Positions 47,471 to 55,734 of a stretch of 64,000 nucleotides of DNA are shown in pieces. A program made the position numbers and the translations under genes. Origin of the DNA: JAWKRB01 sp041389885 (GTDB taxonomy: Bacteria > Myxococcota_A > Polyangia > Polyangiales > Ga0077539); the NCBI GenBank assembly GCA_041389885.1, contig JAWKRB010000008.1:186001-250000 (forward strand). The letters are read 5' to 3'. A model generated the notes under the pieces. That model saw only the letters and a list, made by a program, of their open reading frames with translations. It searched no databases and was not told the origin of the DNA. Positions within the stretch are counted from its first letter, which is position 1. Each line of letters starts with the position of its first letter.

Positions 47471-48727
47471 ATGGCAACGCGCACGCACCCAGACCCCATC
47501 GGGGACTACGAGATCGTTCGCGAGCTGGGCTCCGGGGGCTTCGGCACCGTGTACGAGGCCCGCAAGCGCCGCCTCGACCTGCGCGTGGCCCTCAAGTTGC
47601 TGCACCCGCACATGCTCAAAGACCCCGAGGTCGTCGAGCGCTTCGTGCGCGAGGCCCGCGCGGCGACGCGGTTTCGGCACCCGCACATCGTCACGGTCTC
47701 GGACGTCGGCGAGGTCGACGGGGTGCGCTTCATCGAGATGGAGCTGCTCGACGGCGAGAGCCTGCGCGACCGGGTGGACCGCGGCGCCCTCCCCCTCGTC
47801 GAGGCCCTCGACGCGCTGGTGCCCGTGTTCGCCGCCGTCGCCGAGGTGCACGACGAGGGCGTGGTGCACCGTGACATCAAGCCCGCGAACATCTTTCTCA
47901 CCGCGCCCCTGCCGGGGGTGCTGCACCCGAAGCTGCTGGATTTCGGCATCGCCAAGCTCCGCGACGCGGCGCGCGACGTCACCGACACCGACGCGTTTCT
48001 GGGCTCGGTGGCGTACATGTCCCCCGAGCAGATGCACAGCGCGCGCAACGCCGACGCGCGCTCGGACCAGTGGTCCCTCGCGGTCACCGCGTACGAGTGC
48101 CTCACGGGACGGCTTCCCTTCGAGGCGCAGAGCGTGCCCGAGGCCGTCACCGCGGTGCTCGCGGGCGAATTCCCCGCGCCGCGCTCGCTCGTCCCCTCGC
48201 TCCCCGAGGGCGTCGACGCCGCGCTGCGACGCGCCCTGGACCGCGACCCCTCCTTGAGATTCCCGTCGGTTCGAGGCTTCGGCGCGGCGCTCCTGCCCTT
48301 CGCGAGCGCGAGGGTGCGCGAGACCTACGCCGGCAGCCTCGGCGCCGCGTCGCGCCCCGCCCCCGAAGCCCCCGCTCCCCCCTCGCCCCCGCGACGCGCC
48401 CTCGCCATCGCCCTGACCCTCGCGACCGTCGGCGCCCTCGTCGCGGCCTTCGCGCTCCGCGACGACGGCACGCCGCCCCCCGCGGCGCGCGTCCCCCCCG
48501 CGGCTCCGACGACGGCGCTCCCCGCCGCGATCGCGGCCCCCGAGACCGTCGCGTCCGCGGTCCCCGAGGCGCCCAGGGTCGCGCCTCCCGACGCGCGCCC
48601 CGCGACGGTCGAAGCGCGGCCGGCTCTCCCCTCGCGACGCCCCTCGCGCACGACGCGGAGCGAGCGCGCCCGAGGCGCCGCCGACGCGGGGGTGGCCGTC
48701 GGCACGCGCGGAGTAGGCATTCTTTGA
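47471..48727 (+). CDS. Ser/Thr protein kinase with single membrane helix and periplasmic Pro/Ala tail
   Basis: 418 residues from ATG 47471. All kinase motifs are intact: ELGSGGFGTVYEARKRRLD, Lys in VALKLLHPHM, HRDIKPANIFL, DFGIAKL, and SVAYMSPEQMHSARN. The kinase domain ends near 280. A membrane helix (ALAIALTLATVGALVAAFAL, about 313-332) is followed by a Pro/Ala/Val-rich extracytoplasmic tail of about 80 residues. The stop overlaps the TTG of the next gene as TTGA, so kinase, periplasmic protein and RCC1 lipoprotein are coupled. The downstream proteins are likely parts of one envelope-sensing unit; that is inference. Confidence 0.9.
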   Translation: MATRTHPDPIGDYEIVRELGSGGFGTVYEARKRRLDLRVALKLLHPHMLKDPEVVERFVREARAATRFRHPHIVTVSDVGEVDGVRFIEMELLDGESLRDRVDRGALPLVEALDALVPVFAAVAEVHDEGVVHRDIKPANIFLTAPLPGVLHPKLLDFGIAKLRDAARDVTDTDAFLGSVAYMSPEQMHSARNADARSDQWSLAVTAYECLTGRLPFEAQSVPEAVTAVLAGEFPAPRSLVPSLPEGVDAALRRALDRDPSLRFPSVRGFGAALLPFASARVRETYAGSLGAASRPAPEAPAPPSPPRRALAIALTLATVGALVAAFALRDDGTPPPAARVPPAAPTTALPAAIAAPETVASAVPEAPRVAPPDARPATVEARPALPSRRPSRTTRSERARGAADAGVAVGTRGVGIL

Positions 48728-49713
48728 TCGCTCGACGCGCCGCGCGCTCGCTGGTGGTCCTGCTCCTCGCGTCATCGGTCGCGCGCGCGCAGGACGTCGA
48801 CATCGAGGCCGAGCACCGACGCGGCATCGAGGCCCGCGTCGCTCACCGCGACGCCGACGCGAGGGACCTCTTTCGCGCGCTCTACCTCCGCACCCGCGAG
48901 CCCCGCGCCCTCGCGCGGCAGAGCCTCGCCGAGGGCGCGATGGGCGACTGGGTCTCCGCCGAGGCGCACATGGTCGAGGCCCTCGACGCGCGCGAAGACC
49001 CCTGGATTCAAGCCAGCCGCGCGATCCCCGGCGGCCTCGAAGAGAACCTCGCGCTCTTTCGCGCGCACCTCGCGTCGCTCACGCTCGACACCGACGTCAC
49101 CGACGGCGAGCTCTGGATCGCGGGCGCGCGGGTGGCCTCGCTGCCCCTCGCCGGCCCGGTGCGCGTCGTCGCCGGCGACGTGCTCGTCGAGCTCCGCGCG
49201 GGAGACCGCGGCGTGCGTCGAACGCAGCAGCGCCTCGACGCCGGGCTCACCCCGCAGCGGGTCACCCTCTCTTTCGGCCCAGCGCCCGAGCCCCCGCGAC
49301 CTCCCCAGGCGGTCGCCGAGCCGGTGCGCGCCCCCGCGCCCCCTCCGCCCCGACCGGCGCCCCCGTCGGGGTCATGGATGCGCCCGAGCGCCGTCGTCGC
49401 CTTCTCCCTGAGCGCGGCGGGACTCGCCCTCGGCGCGTCGATGGTCGCCCTCGCGCGGGGCAACCAGTCGAGCTTCGAGCAGGCGGGATGCCGTCGCGTC
49501 GCGCGCGGCGCCGACCCCGCCTGCGACGGGCTCGAAGACGAGGCTCGCACGACCTTCGAGCCCGTCGCGCAGGTGGGATTCGTCGCCGGGGCGGCGCTCC
49601 TCGCGGCGGGCGTGGCCCTCTGGGTCGTGTCGCCTTCGAGCGCGCGATCCTCCAGCGGCGCAGCGCTGTGTGCGCCGGTGTGGCGCGGGCTGCAGTGCGC
49701 GGTGAGCTTCTGA
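48724..49713 (+). CDS. Secreted TPR-like protein with C-terminal membrane segments, kinase-operon partner
   Basis: 329 residues from TTG 48724, overlapping the kinase stop. A signal peptide ends SSVARAQD. Residues about 25-100 form TPR-like helices (RRGIEARVAHRDADARDLFR; LAEGAMGDWVSAEAHMVEAL). A PEGA-like beta region follows (TLDTDVTDGELWIAGARV; VRVVAGDVLVELRAGDRGVR), then a Pro-rich linker and two hydrophobic helices (about 225-245 and 280-300) with Cys residues between them. Proteins with TPR, PEGA-like and C-terminal helices often accompany kinase genes in myxobacteria. Function unknown. Confidence 0.7.
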   Translation: MIARRAARSLVVLLLASSVARAQDVDIEAEHRRGIEARVAHRDADARDLFRALYLRTREPRALARQSLAEGAMGDWVSAEAHMVEALDAREDPWIQASRAIPGGLEENLALFRAHLASLTLDTDVTDGELWIAGARVASLPLAGPVRVVAGDVLVELRAGDRGVRRTQQRLDAGLTPQRVTLSFGPAPEPPRPPQAVAEPVRAPAPPPPRPAPPSGSWMRPSAVVAFSLSAAGLALGASMVALARGNQSSFEQAGCRRVARGADPACDGLEDEARTTFEPVAQVGFVAGAALLAAGVALWVVSPSSARSSSGAALCAPVWRGLQCAVSF

Positions 49714-51014
49714 TGACCCGCGACGCGTGGCCGACGTTCGTGGTGCTCGCGGCGCTGGCCGCCTGCGCAAATTTCGACCGCGACGTCGACGCGGGCAGCC
49801 CCCTCGACGCGCCCCCCTCGGTCACGCCACCCGGCGACGCCCTCGAGGGGGTCACGGCCCTGAGCGCGGGCCTCGCGCACACCTGCGCGGTGCGCGGGGG
49901 CGTCGCGTGGTGCTGGGGCCGCGCGAACCTCGGACAGACCGGGACCACCGTGACCCAGACCTGCGGCCCGATGAGCTGCACGCCCTACGCGCGCGCGGTG
50001 GCGGGCGCCGCGGGGCTCGCGCAGGTCGGCGCCGCGACGCTCTCGACCTGCGCCCTCGACGGCGGCGGGCGCGTGTTCTGCTGGGGCTCCAACCAGTACG
50101 GGCAGGCCGGCCTGACCGAGGTCACCCGCGTCGACACGCCCGCCGCGGTCCCGATGCTGCCGCAGGTCGACGCGCTCGCGGTCGGCGGCGCGCACGCCTG
50201 CGCGCGAACACCGGCGGGCGCCGTGTACTGCTGGGGCTACGGCGAGATCGGACAGTTCGGCGACGGGCCTCCCTCCCGCGCGCCCCGGCAGGCGACCCGC
50301 GTCGCCGCCCTCGAGGGCGCCCGGCGTATCTACTCGGGCGACGCCCACGGCTGCGCGATCATGACCTCGGGGCAGGTGCTCTGTTGGGGCGCGACGGCGG
50401 CGGGTCAGGCGGGCGAGGCGCCGGGCGAGGCGTGCACCGCGACCCTCCTCGGAGACTGGCCCACGCGCTGCCGACCTACCGCCGCGGCCCTCCCGTCCTT
50501 CGCGTCGGCGGTCGAAGAGCTCGCGCTGGGCTTCAACCACACCTGCGCGCGGCTGGCCGACGGCTCGGTCTGGTGCTGGGGCAGCAACGAGCGCTCCCAG
50601 CTCGGCGGAGACGCGGGCGGCGATCGCTGCGTGATCCCGAACGACTCCTCGGCGACGCGGAGCGTGTCGTGCAGCGCCGCGGCGGTGCGCGTGGCGGGCC
50701 TCGGCGCGGTCGCGCGCATCTGGTCAGGGTCGCGCGCCGATCACACCTGCGCCCGGCTCCGGGTCGGGGGCTTGCGGTGCTGGGGCGCGAACGGCGGCGT
50801 GCAGCTCGGCGACGGCACCGCGGCCGACTCGCTCACGCCCCGCGCGGTCGAGGGCGTCGGCGCCGTGATCGAGGTCGCCGCGGGCGAGGCGCACACCTGC
50901 GCGGTGGTGCAGGGCGGGCGCGTGCTCTGCTGGGGAGACAACGCGGTCGGACAGCTCGGGCAGGGCGACAGCGCGCGCGTGAGCGGGCTGGTGTTCGTGC
51001 GCCGCGCGCCCTGA
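49713..51014 (+). CDS. RCC1-repeat lipoprotein
   Basis: 433 residues; ATG 49713 overlaps the previous stop as TGATG. Lipobox Cys in FVVLAALAAC, then an Asp/Pro linker. About six to seven RCC1-type blades are visible with the pattern A-G-x-x-HTCA-x(6-10)-CWG-x-N-x-x-GQ: GLAHTCAVRGGVAWCWGRAN, RVFCWGSNQYGQAG, VYCWGYGEIGQFG, VLCWGATAAGQAG, VWCWGSNERSQLGG, RCWGANGGVQLGDG and LCWGDNAVGQLGQG. It should fold into a seven-blade propeller held together by paired Cys. Such lipoproteins are typical of myxobacteria; binding partner unknown. The third gene of the kinase operon. Confidence 0.9.
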   Translation: MTRDAWPTFVVLAALAACANFDRDVDAGSPLDAPPSVTPPGDALEGVTALSAGLAHTCAVRGGVAWCWGRANLGQTGTTVTQTCGPMSCTPYARAVAGAAGLAQVGAATLSTCALDGGGRVFCWGSNQYGQAGLTEVTRVDTPAAVPMLPQVDALAVGGAHACARTPAGAVYCWGYGEIGQFGDGPPSRAPRQATRVAALEGARRIYSGDAHGCAIMTSGQVLCWGATAAGQAGEAPGEACTATLLGDWPTRCRPTAAALPSFASAVEELALGFNHTCARLADGSVWCWGSNERSQLGGDAGGDRCVIPNDSSATRSVSCSAAAVRVAGLGAVARIWSGSRADHTCARLRVGGLRCWGANGGVQLGDGTAADSLTPRAVEGVGAVIEVAAGEAHTCAVVQGGRVLCWGDNAVGQLGQGDSARVSGLVFVRRAP

Positions 51015-51038
51015 GCGGTGTTGCGGCACACTGGGGGT

Positions 51039-51359
51039 ATGGCCAGGCCCTTCTCGAAGATCACGAGCCGCGACGAGTTCTTCGTCACCCTCGAGCGAAC
51101 TCACGCGCGCCTCGCCGAAGAGAGCGCGCGCACGCCCGAGTACGACCTCTGGCCGCTGATGCTCCGGCAGCTCGACGCCATGCGCGAGTGGACCGCCGGG
51201 GGCCGCGAGCCCTCCGCCGAGGAGCGCGAGCGCGTCACCGTCGGCACCCTCGCCGCGAGGGAGCTCGACACCGTCGACGACGCCGCCCTCGCCTCGCTCG
51301 GTCAGGACCTCAGCGAGCTGCAGTACTTCTTTCAGGTCCACTACCCCGACGTCGCGTAG
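51039..51359 (+). CDS. Tsi6-like (type VI immunity fold) small protein
   Basis: 106 residues from ATG 51039, preceded by GGGGG 5 bases upstream. The helical pattern LERTHARLAEESARTPEYDL, QLDAMREWTAGG, ERERVTVGTLAARELDTVDD, LASLGQDLSELQYFF resembles Tsi6, the immunity protein of the NAD(P)-degrading toxin Tse6: in particular Pro-x-Tyr followed by a Gln-Leu helix, then T-x-G-x-x-A-x-x-E-x-D. No toxin gene is adjacent. It may be an orphan immunity protein or a domain relative with another role. Confidence 0.5.
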   Translation: MARPFSKITSRDEFFVTLERTHARLAEESARTPEYDLWPLMLRQLDAMREWTAGGREPSAEERERVTVGTLAARELDTVDDAALASLGQDLSELQYFFQVHYPDVA

Positions 51360-51391
51360 CGCCGACGCCGCGACGAAACTATCGTCGCGCG

Positions 51392-52219
51392 ATGCCTGAA
51401 CCCGAGCGCCTGAGCTATCGCGCGGTGGCCGCGGCCCTGGGATCGCTGCTGGGCCCGGTGCCCGACGAGCGCGCGCCGCGCGAGGTCGCCGTGCGCTACC
51501 GCCACCCCTCGCCGCGGGGCGTCGCGCCCTTGCTGGACGTGTACGCGCCCGCGCGCCCTCGCGGCGACGGCGCCTCGCTGCTGATCGTCCACGGCGGCGG
51601 CTTCTTCATCGGCTCGCGGCGCATGAAGCCCGCGCGCCTCCTGGCCTCGCGCCTCAGCGACGCGGGCCTCGCCGTCGCGTCGCTGGACTACCGGATGATC
51701 CTCCGTGGCGGGCGCCTCGACGAGTCGGTCGACGACGTGGGCGCGGCGCTTCGATTCTGGCGCGCGGGGTGCGCCGCGCGAAGTCTGTCGCGCGAGCGCG
51801 TCTCGATGCTCGGGCTCTCGGCGGGCGCGACGCTCACGCTCCTCGCCGCGGCGGCGCCCGACGCGCGGCTCCATCGCGTGGTCTCGTGCTTCGGCCTCTA
51901 CGAGCTCGACCACCTCCACGGGCCGCTGGCCTCGGTGCTCCCCCGGCTGCTCTTTCGCACCCGCGACCGCGCGCGATGGGCCGCGCGCTCACCCCGGGGC
52001 GCGGCGCAGACCGCGTCGCCCACGCTGCTGCTGCACGGCACCGCCGACGGCCTCGTGCCGGTCTCCCAGGCGCGCAGGCTCGACGCGCGGCGCAGGGAGC
52101 TCGGGCTCGACACGCGGCTGGTGGAGTTCGAGGGCGCGCCGCACGGCTTCTTCAATGACGACAACCCCCACGCTGCGCGGGCGCTCGAAGAGATCCGGTT
52201 GCACCTCGGCGAGACCTGA
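51392..52219 (+). CDS. Alpha/beta hydrolase (HSL/esterase type)
   Basis: 275 residues from ATG 51392. The oxyanion motif HGGGFFIGSRRM, nucleophile elbow GLSAGATLTLL with its catalytic Ser, catalytic Asp in LHGTADGLVPVSQARRL, and catalytic His in GAPHGFFNDD are all present in the usual order. It lacks a signal peptide, so it is probably cytoplasmic. It resembles carboxylesterases and acetyl hydrolases of the hormone-sensitive lipase group; substrate unknown. It starts 33 bases after the Tsi6-like gene. Confidence 0.87.
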   Translation: MPEPERLSYRAVAAALGSLLGPVPDERAPREVAVRYRHPSPRGVAPLLDVYAPARPRGDGASLLIVHGGGFFIGSRRMKPARLLASRLSDAGLAVASLDYRMILRGGRLDESVDDVGAALRFWRAGCAARSLSRERVSMLGLSAGATLTLLAAAAPDARLHRVVSCFGLYELDHLHGPLASVLPRLLFRTRDRARWAARSPRGAAQTASPTLLLHGTADGLVPVSQARRLDARRRELGLDTRLVEFEGAPHGFFNDDNPHAARALEEIRLHLGET

Positions 52220-52238
52220 GCGGTCTACACTCACCTCC

Positions 52239-52805
52239 GTGAGCGCACTCCGCACAGGCCCCCTTCTGCTGATGCTCGCGTCGTGCAGCCAGACGACGTC
52301 GACGCTCGACGCCTCCGGCGCGGATGTCGTCGCGGCCCTCGACGTCGTCGATGCGCCCGCCGTCATCGATGCGCCCGATGGGACGACCGTGACCGACGCC
52401 TCCGTCGTCGTCGACGTGACCGACGTCGTCGACGTGACCGACGTCGTCGACGTGACCGACGCCCCTGACGTCGTCGACGCGACCGATGTGACGGACCTGA
52501 CCGACGCGCCCGACGTCGTCGACGCGAGCACGTGCCCGAGCGTCACCGAGCCGCCCTCGCCCGTGGGGCAGTGCGACGGCCGCGGGCGCATCGCGTGCGA
52601 GATGTGGGCGCAGGGCATCGCCGGGGGACGTCCCAACGTCACGGCGCAGTGCGTGTCGGCGCCCGTCGGGTGCGTGCGCGCAGATCGCTGCGACGACGCG
52701 AGCGACCCCGCGACCTGCCGCTGCGGCGTCGACCCCGCCTGCGGGCCCCACGAGGTCTGCGCCCTGGTGGGACCGACCGCGCGGTGTCAGTGCGCGCAGC
52801 TCTGA
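52239..52805 (+). CDS. Asp/Val/Thr-repeat lipoprotein with Cys-rich C-terminus
   Basis: 188 residues from GTG 52239. Lipobox Cys in LLLMLASC, then about 80 residues of Asp-Val/Thr/Ala repeats (DVVDVTDVVDVTD and variants). The last 90 residues hold 12 Cys in a pattern CDGRGRIACEMWAQG, GCVRADRCDDASDPATCRCG, CGPHEVCALVG, CQCAQL, a small disulfide-rich module also seen in other myxobacterial lipoproteins. No enzymatic motif. Likely a surface-anchored module held away from the membrane by a stiff acidic stalk. Confidence 0.7.
   Translation: MSALRTGPLLLMLASCSQTTSTLDASGADVVAALDVVDAPAVIDAPDGTTVTDASVVVDVTDVVDVTDVVDVTDAPDVVDATDVTDLTDAPDVVDASTCPSVTEPPSPVGQCDGRGRIACEMWAQGIAGGRPNVTAQCVSAPVGCVRADRCDDASDPATCRCGVDPACGPHEVCALVGPTARCQCAQL
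52404..52528. repeat. 18-bp coding minisatellite (DVVDVT repeats)
   Basis: GTCGTCGACGTGACCGAC is repeated three times in tandem from 52404, then continues as degenerate units to about 52528. Each unit encodes six residues. The repetition at the DNA level makes length change by slippage likely. Confidence 0.8.
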
Positions 52806-52851
52806 CCGGGTCGGCCGCGCGCTCCCTCCGCGCCCGAGGCCGGGGCGGCCG

Positions 52852-53187
52852 CTAGGCGGTCAGCCGCGTCGGCGCCGGCTCCCGGTCGTCGCGCACCGCG
52901 CGCAGCCGCTGCCAGATCGCGTAGATCACCTCATCGGCGGCGGCGTGCGGACGCGGCGCGTCGGCGCGGACCTCGAAGGGCGCCAAGCCGCGCGCGGTGA
53001 CCCGCGCCACGACGGTCCACCCTGGCGCGCGCTTGCGGTGCACGCGCCGCGCGGTCACCTCGACCTCGTCGACGAGCGCGTCGAGGCCGAGGAGCACCCG
53101 GTGCAGCTCGGTGAGCACGAACACCCGCATGGAGGCCCGAGCCTGCGGGAGCATCGGCTCGGCGTCGACGTCGACCCGCACCCTCAC
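52852..53187 (-). CDS. HPF/RaiA-like small protein, second of a pair
   Basis: 111 residues; ATG 53187 overlaps the stop of the upstream HPF gene (ATGA). The strand and helix order (MRVFVLTELHRVLLGLDALV, VDEVEVTARRVHRKRAPGWT, VVARVTARGLAPFEVRAD, HAAADEVIYAIWQRLRAVRD) follows the S30AE/HPF fold, with the usual final helix of the kind AIxxAxxRLxRxV. Sequence is diverged: the conserved basic patch on the ribosome-facing helix is only partly kept. It may form a heterodimer with the upstream HPF or act on a different partner; that is inference. Confidence 0.6.
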   Translation of the reverse strand: MRVRVDVDAEPMLPQARASMRVFVLTELHRVLLGLDALVDEVEVTARRVHRKRAPGWTVVARVTARGLAPFEVRADAPRPHAAADEVIYAIWQRLRAVRDDREPAPTRLTA

Positions 53188-53507
53188 GAGAGCCTCCGGC
53201 GGGCGTCGCGAACCCTGCGGCTGCGGTCGTCCCGGTTGCGCGAGACCGCCTCCGTGGCCATCGAGATCGCGGCGTAGAGGTCGGCGTGCGTTCGCGACAC
53301 CGCGAGCACCTCGCGCCCCGCGTAGTCCACGCGCAGCGAGCAGCGCTTGTCGGCGCCGCCTCGCGGACCGTTCACGTCGCGGAGCCGCACCTGGATGCGT
53401 CGCAGGGTCGGATCGCCGCGCCGGAGCACGCGCTCGAGGCCCGCCACGACCTGCCGCTCGAGCGAGTCCGTCAATGAGAAGCCGATGGCGCGAATGTCGA
53501 TCTTCAT
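53184..53507 (-). CDS. Ribosome hibernation promoting factor (HPF/RaiA family)
   Basis: 107 residues from ATG 53507, with GGGAGG 7 bases upstream. The fold pattern is clear: KIDIRAIGFSLTDSLERQVV, LERVLRRGDPTLRRIQVRLR, DKRCSLRVDYAGREVLAVSR, and THADLYAAISMATEAVSRN, followed by a basic tail. This is the short HPF type, which binds the 30S subunit near the A and P sites and stops translation in stationary phase. Gene pair with the HPF-like gene at 52852-53187. The adjacent LysR gene on the same strand lies 66 bases upstream. Confidence 0.8.
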   Translation of the reverse strand: MKIDIRAIGFSLTDSLERQVVAGLERVLRRGDPTLRRIQVRLRDVNGPRGGADKRCSLRVDYAGREVLAVSRTHADLYAAISMATEAVSRNRDDRSRRVRDARRRLS

Positions 53508-53572
53508 GTCGATACCTCCCTGTAGGCGCTGCTGCGCAGGGGAGGTGTGCGGCCCGACGGCGCGAACCACCA

Positions 53573-54475
53573 TCAGGTAATTCCTTCGCGAGCCTCGGCC
53601 AGCACGGCCCGCACCCCCGCGAGGGAGGCGCCGCGCTCGGTGGTGATCGCGAAGATCCGCTGGCGAACGCCCTCGCACACGCCCACCTCGCACAGGCCGT
53701 AGCGAGCCGCCGCGACCTCCTTCGCCGAGCGCGGGAGCAGCATCGCGCCCACCCCGTCGGCGCACGCGGCCTTGGCGAGCGAGGTGTCCGAGAACTCGGC
53801 GAGCACCTGCGGCGTGACGCCGGTCGCGACGATCCACGACTCCGCCGCGACGCGCAGCGCGCCGCCGTTCGCCGTGAGCAGCACGGGCGCGCCGTCGAGG
53901 CTCGAAGGGAAGCCCGCGCGCAGCCGGCCCGCGAGGGGCTCCCTGGCGAACCACGACACGTCGTCGTCGCGGATCTGCACGCACCGCAGCGAGGGGTCGT
54001 CGACCGGGAGCGCCGGGCGCTCGCTGAGCACCAGGTCGAGGGCGCGCGCGCGCAGCAGCGAGACGAGGTCCTCGTGGGCGCCCTCGCGCACCGAGAGGGT
54101 CGCGCCCGCGGCCACGCCCGGCGCGAGCGCGGTCCACGCGGTGATCTTCGCGATCGACTCGTCGACCCCGACGCTCATTCGCCCACCGGCGCGCTCGACG
54201 CCCCCCTGCACCGCGCGCAGCAGGGCGCTGCCCGCGGCGTGGATCTCCTCGGCGTAGGTCAGGATCTCTCGCCCCGCGTCGGTCAGCGACATCCCGCGGG
54301 CGCCCCGGTGAAACAGCGTGACGCCGAGGGTGCACTCCAGCTGCTGCACGTGCTCGCTCAAGGTCTGCGCGGAGATGCGCAGCGAGGCCGACGCGCGAGA
54401 GAGGCTCCCCTCCTGCGCGACCGCGCGAAAGCAGTGGAGGTGGTGGTAGTTCAGCCACGGGCTCGGCGCGCTCAT
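53573..54475 (-). CDS. NhaR-like LysR-family regulator
   Basis: 300 residues from ATG 54475. The N-terminus NYHHLHCFRAVAQEGSLSRA with LRISAQTLSEHVQQLECTLG closely follows NhaR, the sodium/pH-responsive activator of the Na+/H+ antiporter gene nhaA; GARGMSLTDAGREILTYAEE is the end of the HTH. The effector domain continues to 300. No nhaA lies next to it; the divergent neighbour is an MscS channel, an osmotic safety valve, so an osmotic or ionic response is plausible. The call of NhaR rests on the HTH region. Confidence 0.82.
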   Translation of the reverse strand: MSAPSPWLNYHHLHCFRAVAQEGSLSRASASLRISAQTLSEHVQQLECTLGVTLFHRGARGMSLTDAGREILTYAEEIHAAGSALLRAVQGGVERAGGRMSVGVDESIAKITAWTALAPGVAAGATLSVREGAHEDLVSLLRARALDLVLSERPALPVDDPSLRCVQIRDDDVSWFAREPLAGRLRAGFPSSLDGAPVLLTANGGALRVAAESWIVATGVTPQVLAEFSDTSLAKAACADGVGAMLLPRSAKEVAAARYGLCEVGVCEGVRQRIFAITTERGASLAGVRAVLAEAREGIT

Positions 54476-54642
54476 CGCGCCAGTGTTGCGCCGCGCGACG
54501 CGATCGCAAGCCCGCGCGGGTCGACTTCGGGCTGGGGTCTCGCGCGCGGGTGGCTCATAGTGGGGCGTCGATCAGATCGCGCGCCTGGGGATTGGATGCT
54601 GTGTCGAACCTCCGCCGCGGGTCGGCGTTCGGAGGTTATGGG

Positions 54643-55734
54643 ATGGCGTTTCTCGACTACGTGCTCATGGGAAATTCGGTGAAGGCCTGGCTCGGCGCGG
54701 CCGCGGCGATGATCGCGATGCGCGCCGCGCTGGGCCTCGTGCGGCGACTGCTCGTCTCGAGGCTCAAGACGCTCTCCGAGCGCACGCAGACGCAGATCGA
54801 CGACGTGGTCACCACGGTGCTGAGCTCGACGCGGGCGTTCTTCCTGTGGTCCCTCGCGCTGCAGGTGGGGGTGCTCGCGGTGTCGCTCCCCGAGCGCCTC
54901 GGGGCGGCGTCGCGCGCGGTGACCGCCTTCGCGCTGCTCGTGCAGATCGGGCTCTGGGGCTCGACGCTGCTCCGCGAGCTCGGCGCGCGCTACGTCGCCG
55001 GCGACCCCGACGACGAGCGCAGCGTCGCGCAGCAGGGCGCCCGGCAGACCGCCGCGAGCACCGCGAGCTTCGTGATCCGCATCCTGCTCTGGACGGCGCT
55101 GACCCTGGTGCTCCTCGACACCCTCGGGGTGAACATCTCCGCGCTCGTCGCCGGCCTCGGCGTCGGCGGCGTGGCCGTGGCCCTCGCGGTGCAGAACATC
55201 CTCGGCGACCTCTTCGGCTCGATCACCATCGCCCTCGACAAGCCCTTCGTCGTCGGCGACTTCATCGTCATCGACGACTTCGCGGGCACCGTCGAGCACG
55301 TGGGCCTCAAGACCACCCGCATCCGCTCGCTGCACGGCGAGCAGCTCGTGTTCTCCAACGCCGACCTGCTCCGCGCGCGGATCAAGAACTACAAGCACCT
55401 CTCCGAGCGCCGCGTGGTGTTCAGCTTCGGCGTGACCTACGACACGAGCCCCGACGACCTCGAGGCGATCCCTGAGCTCGTGCGCGAGATCGTCTCGGCG
55501 CGCGAGGGCCTGCGCTTCGACCGCGCGCACTTCAAGACCTTCGCGGCGTCGTCCCTCGACTTCGAGGTGGTCTACTACGCCTGCACCTCGGAGTACTCGC
55601 TCTACATGGACCACCAGCAGGCGATCAACCTCGCGCTGCTCCGCGGCCTCGCCGCGCGCGGGATCGAGTTCGCCTACCCCACGCAGACGCTCTACCTCCA
55701 GCGCCCGGCGCCGCGCGCGCTCGCCCCTCAGTAG
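54643..55734 (+). CDS. MscS-family mechanosensitive channel
   Basis: 363 residues from ATG 54643, with GGAGG 7 bases upstream. Four hydrophobic helices precede the pore-lining third-helix motif GVGGVAVALAVQNILGDLFG and SITIALDKPFVVGDFI, followed by the cytoplasmic beta domain (GTVEHVGLKTTRIRSLHGEQ, FSNADLLRARIKNYKHLSER). It has one more N-terminal helix than E. coli MscS. It opens at high membrane tension and releases solutes on osmotic downshock. It converges with and overlaps the DUF1295-like gene by 7 bases at the stop codons. Confidence 0.9.
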   Translation: MAFLDYVLMGNSVKAWLGAAAAMIAMRAALGLVRRLLVSRLKTLSERTQTQIDDVVTTVLSSTRAFFLWSLALQVGVLAVSLPERLGAASRAVTAFALLVQIGLWGSTLLRELGARYVAGDPDDERSVAQQGARQTAASTASFVIRILLWTALTLVLLDTLGVNISALVAGLGVGGVAVALAVQNILGDLFGSITIALDKPFVVGDFIVIDDFAGTVEHVGLKTTRIRSLHGEQLVFSNADLLRARIKNYKHLSERRVVFSFGVTYDTSPDDLEAIPELVREIVSAREGLRFDRAHFKTFAASSLDFEVVYYACTSEYSLYMDHQQAINLALLRGLAARGIEFAYPTQTLYLQRPAPRALAPQ

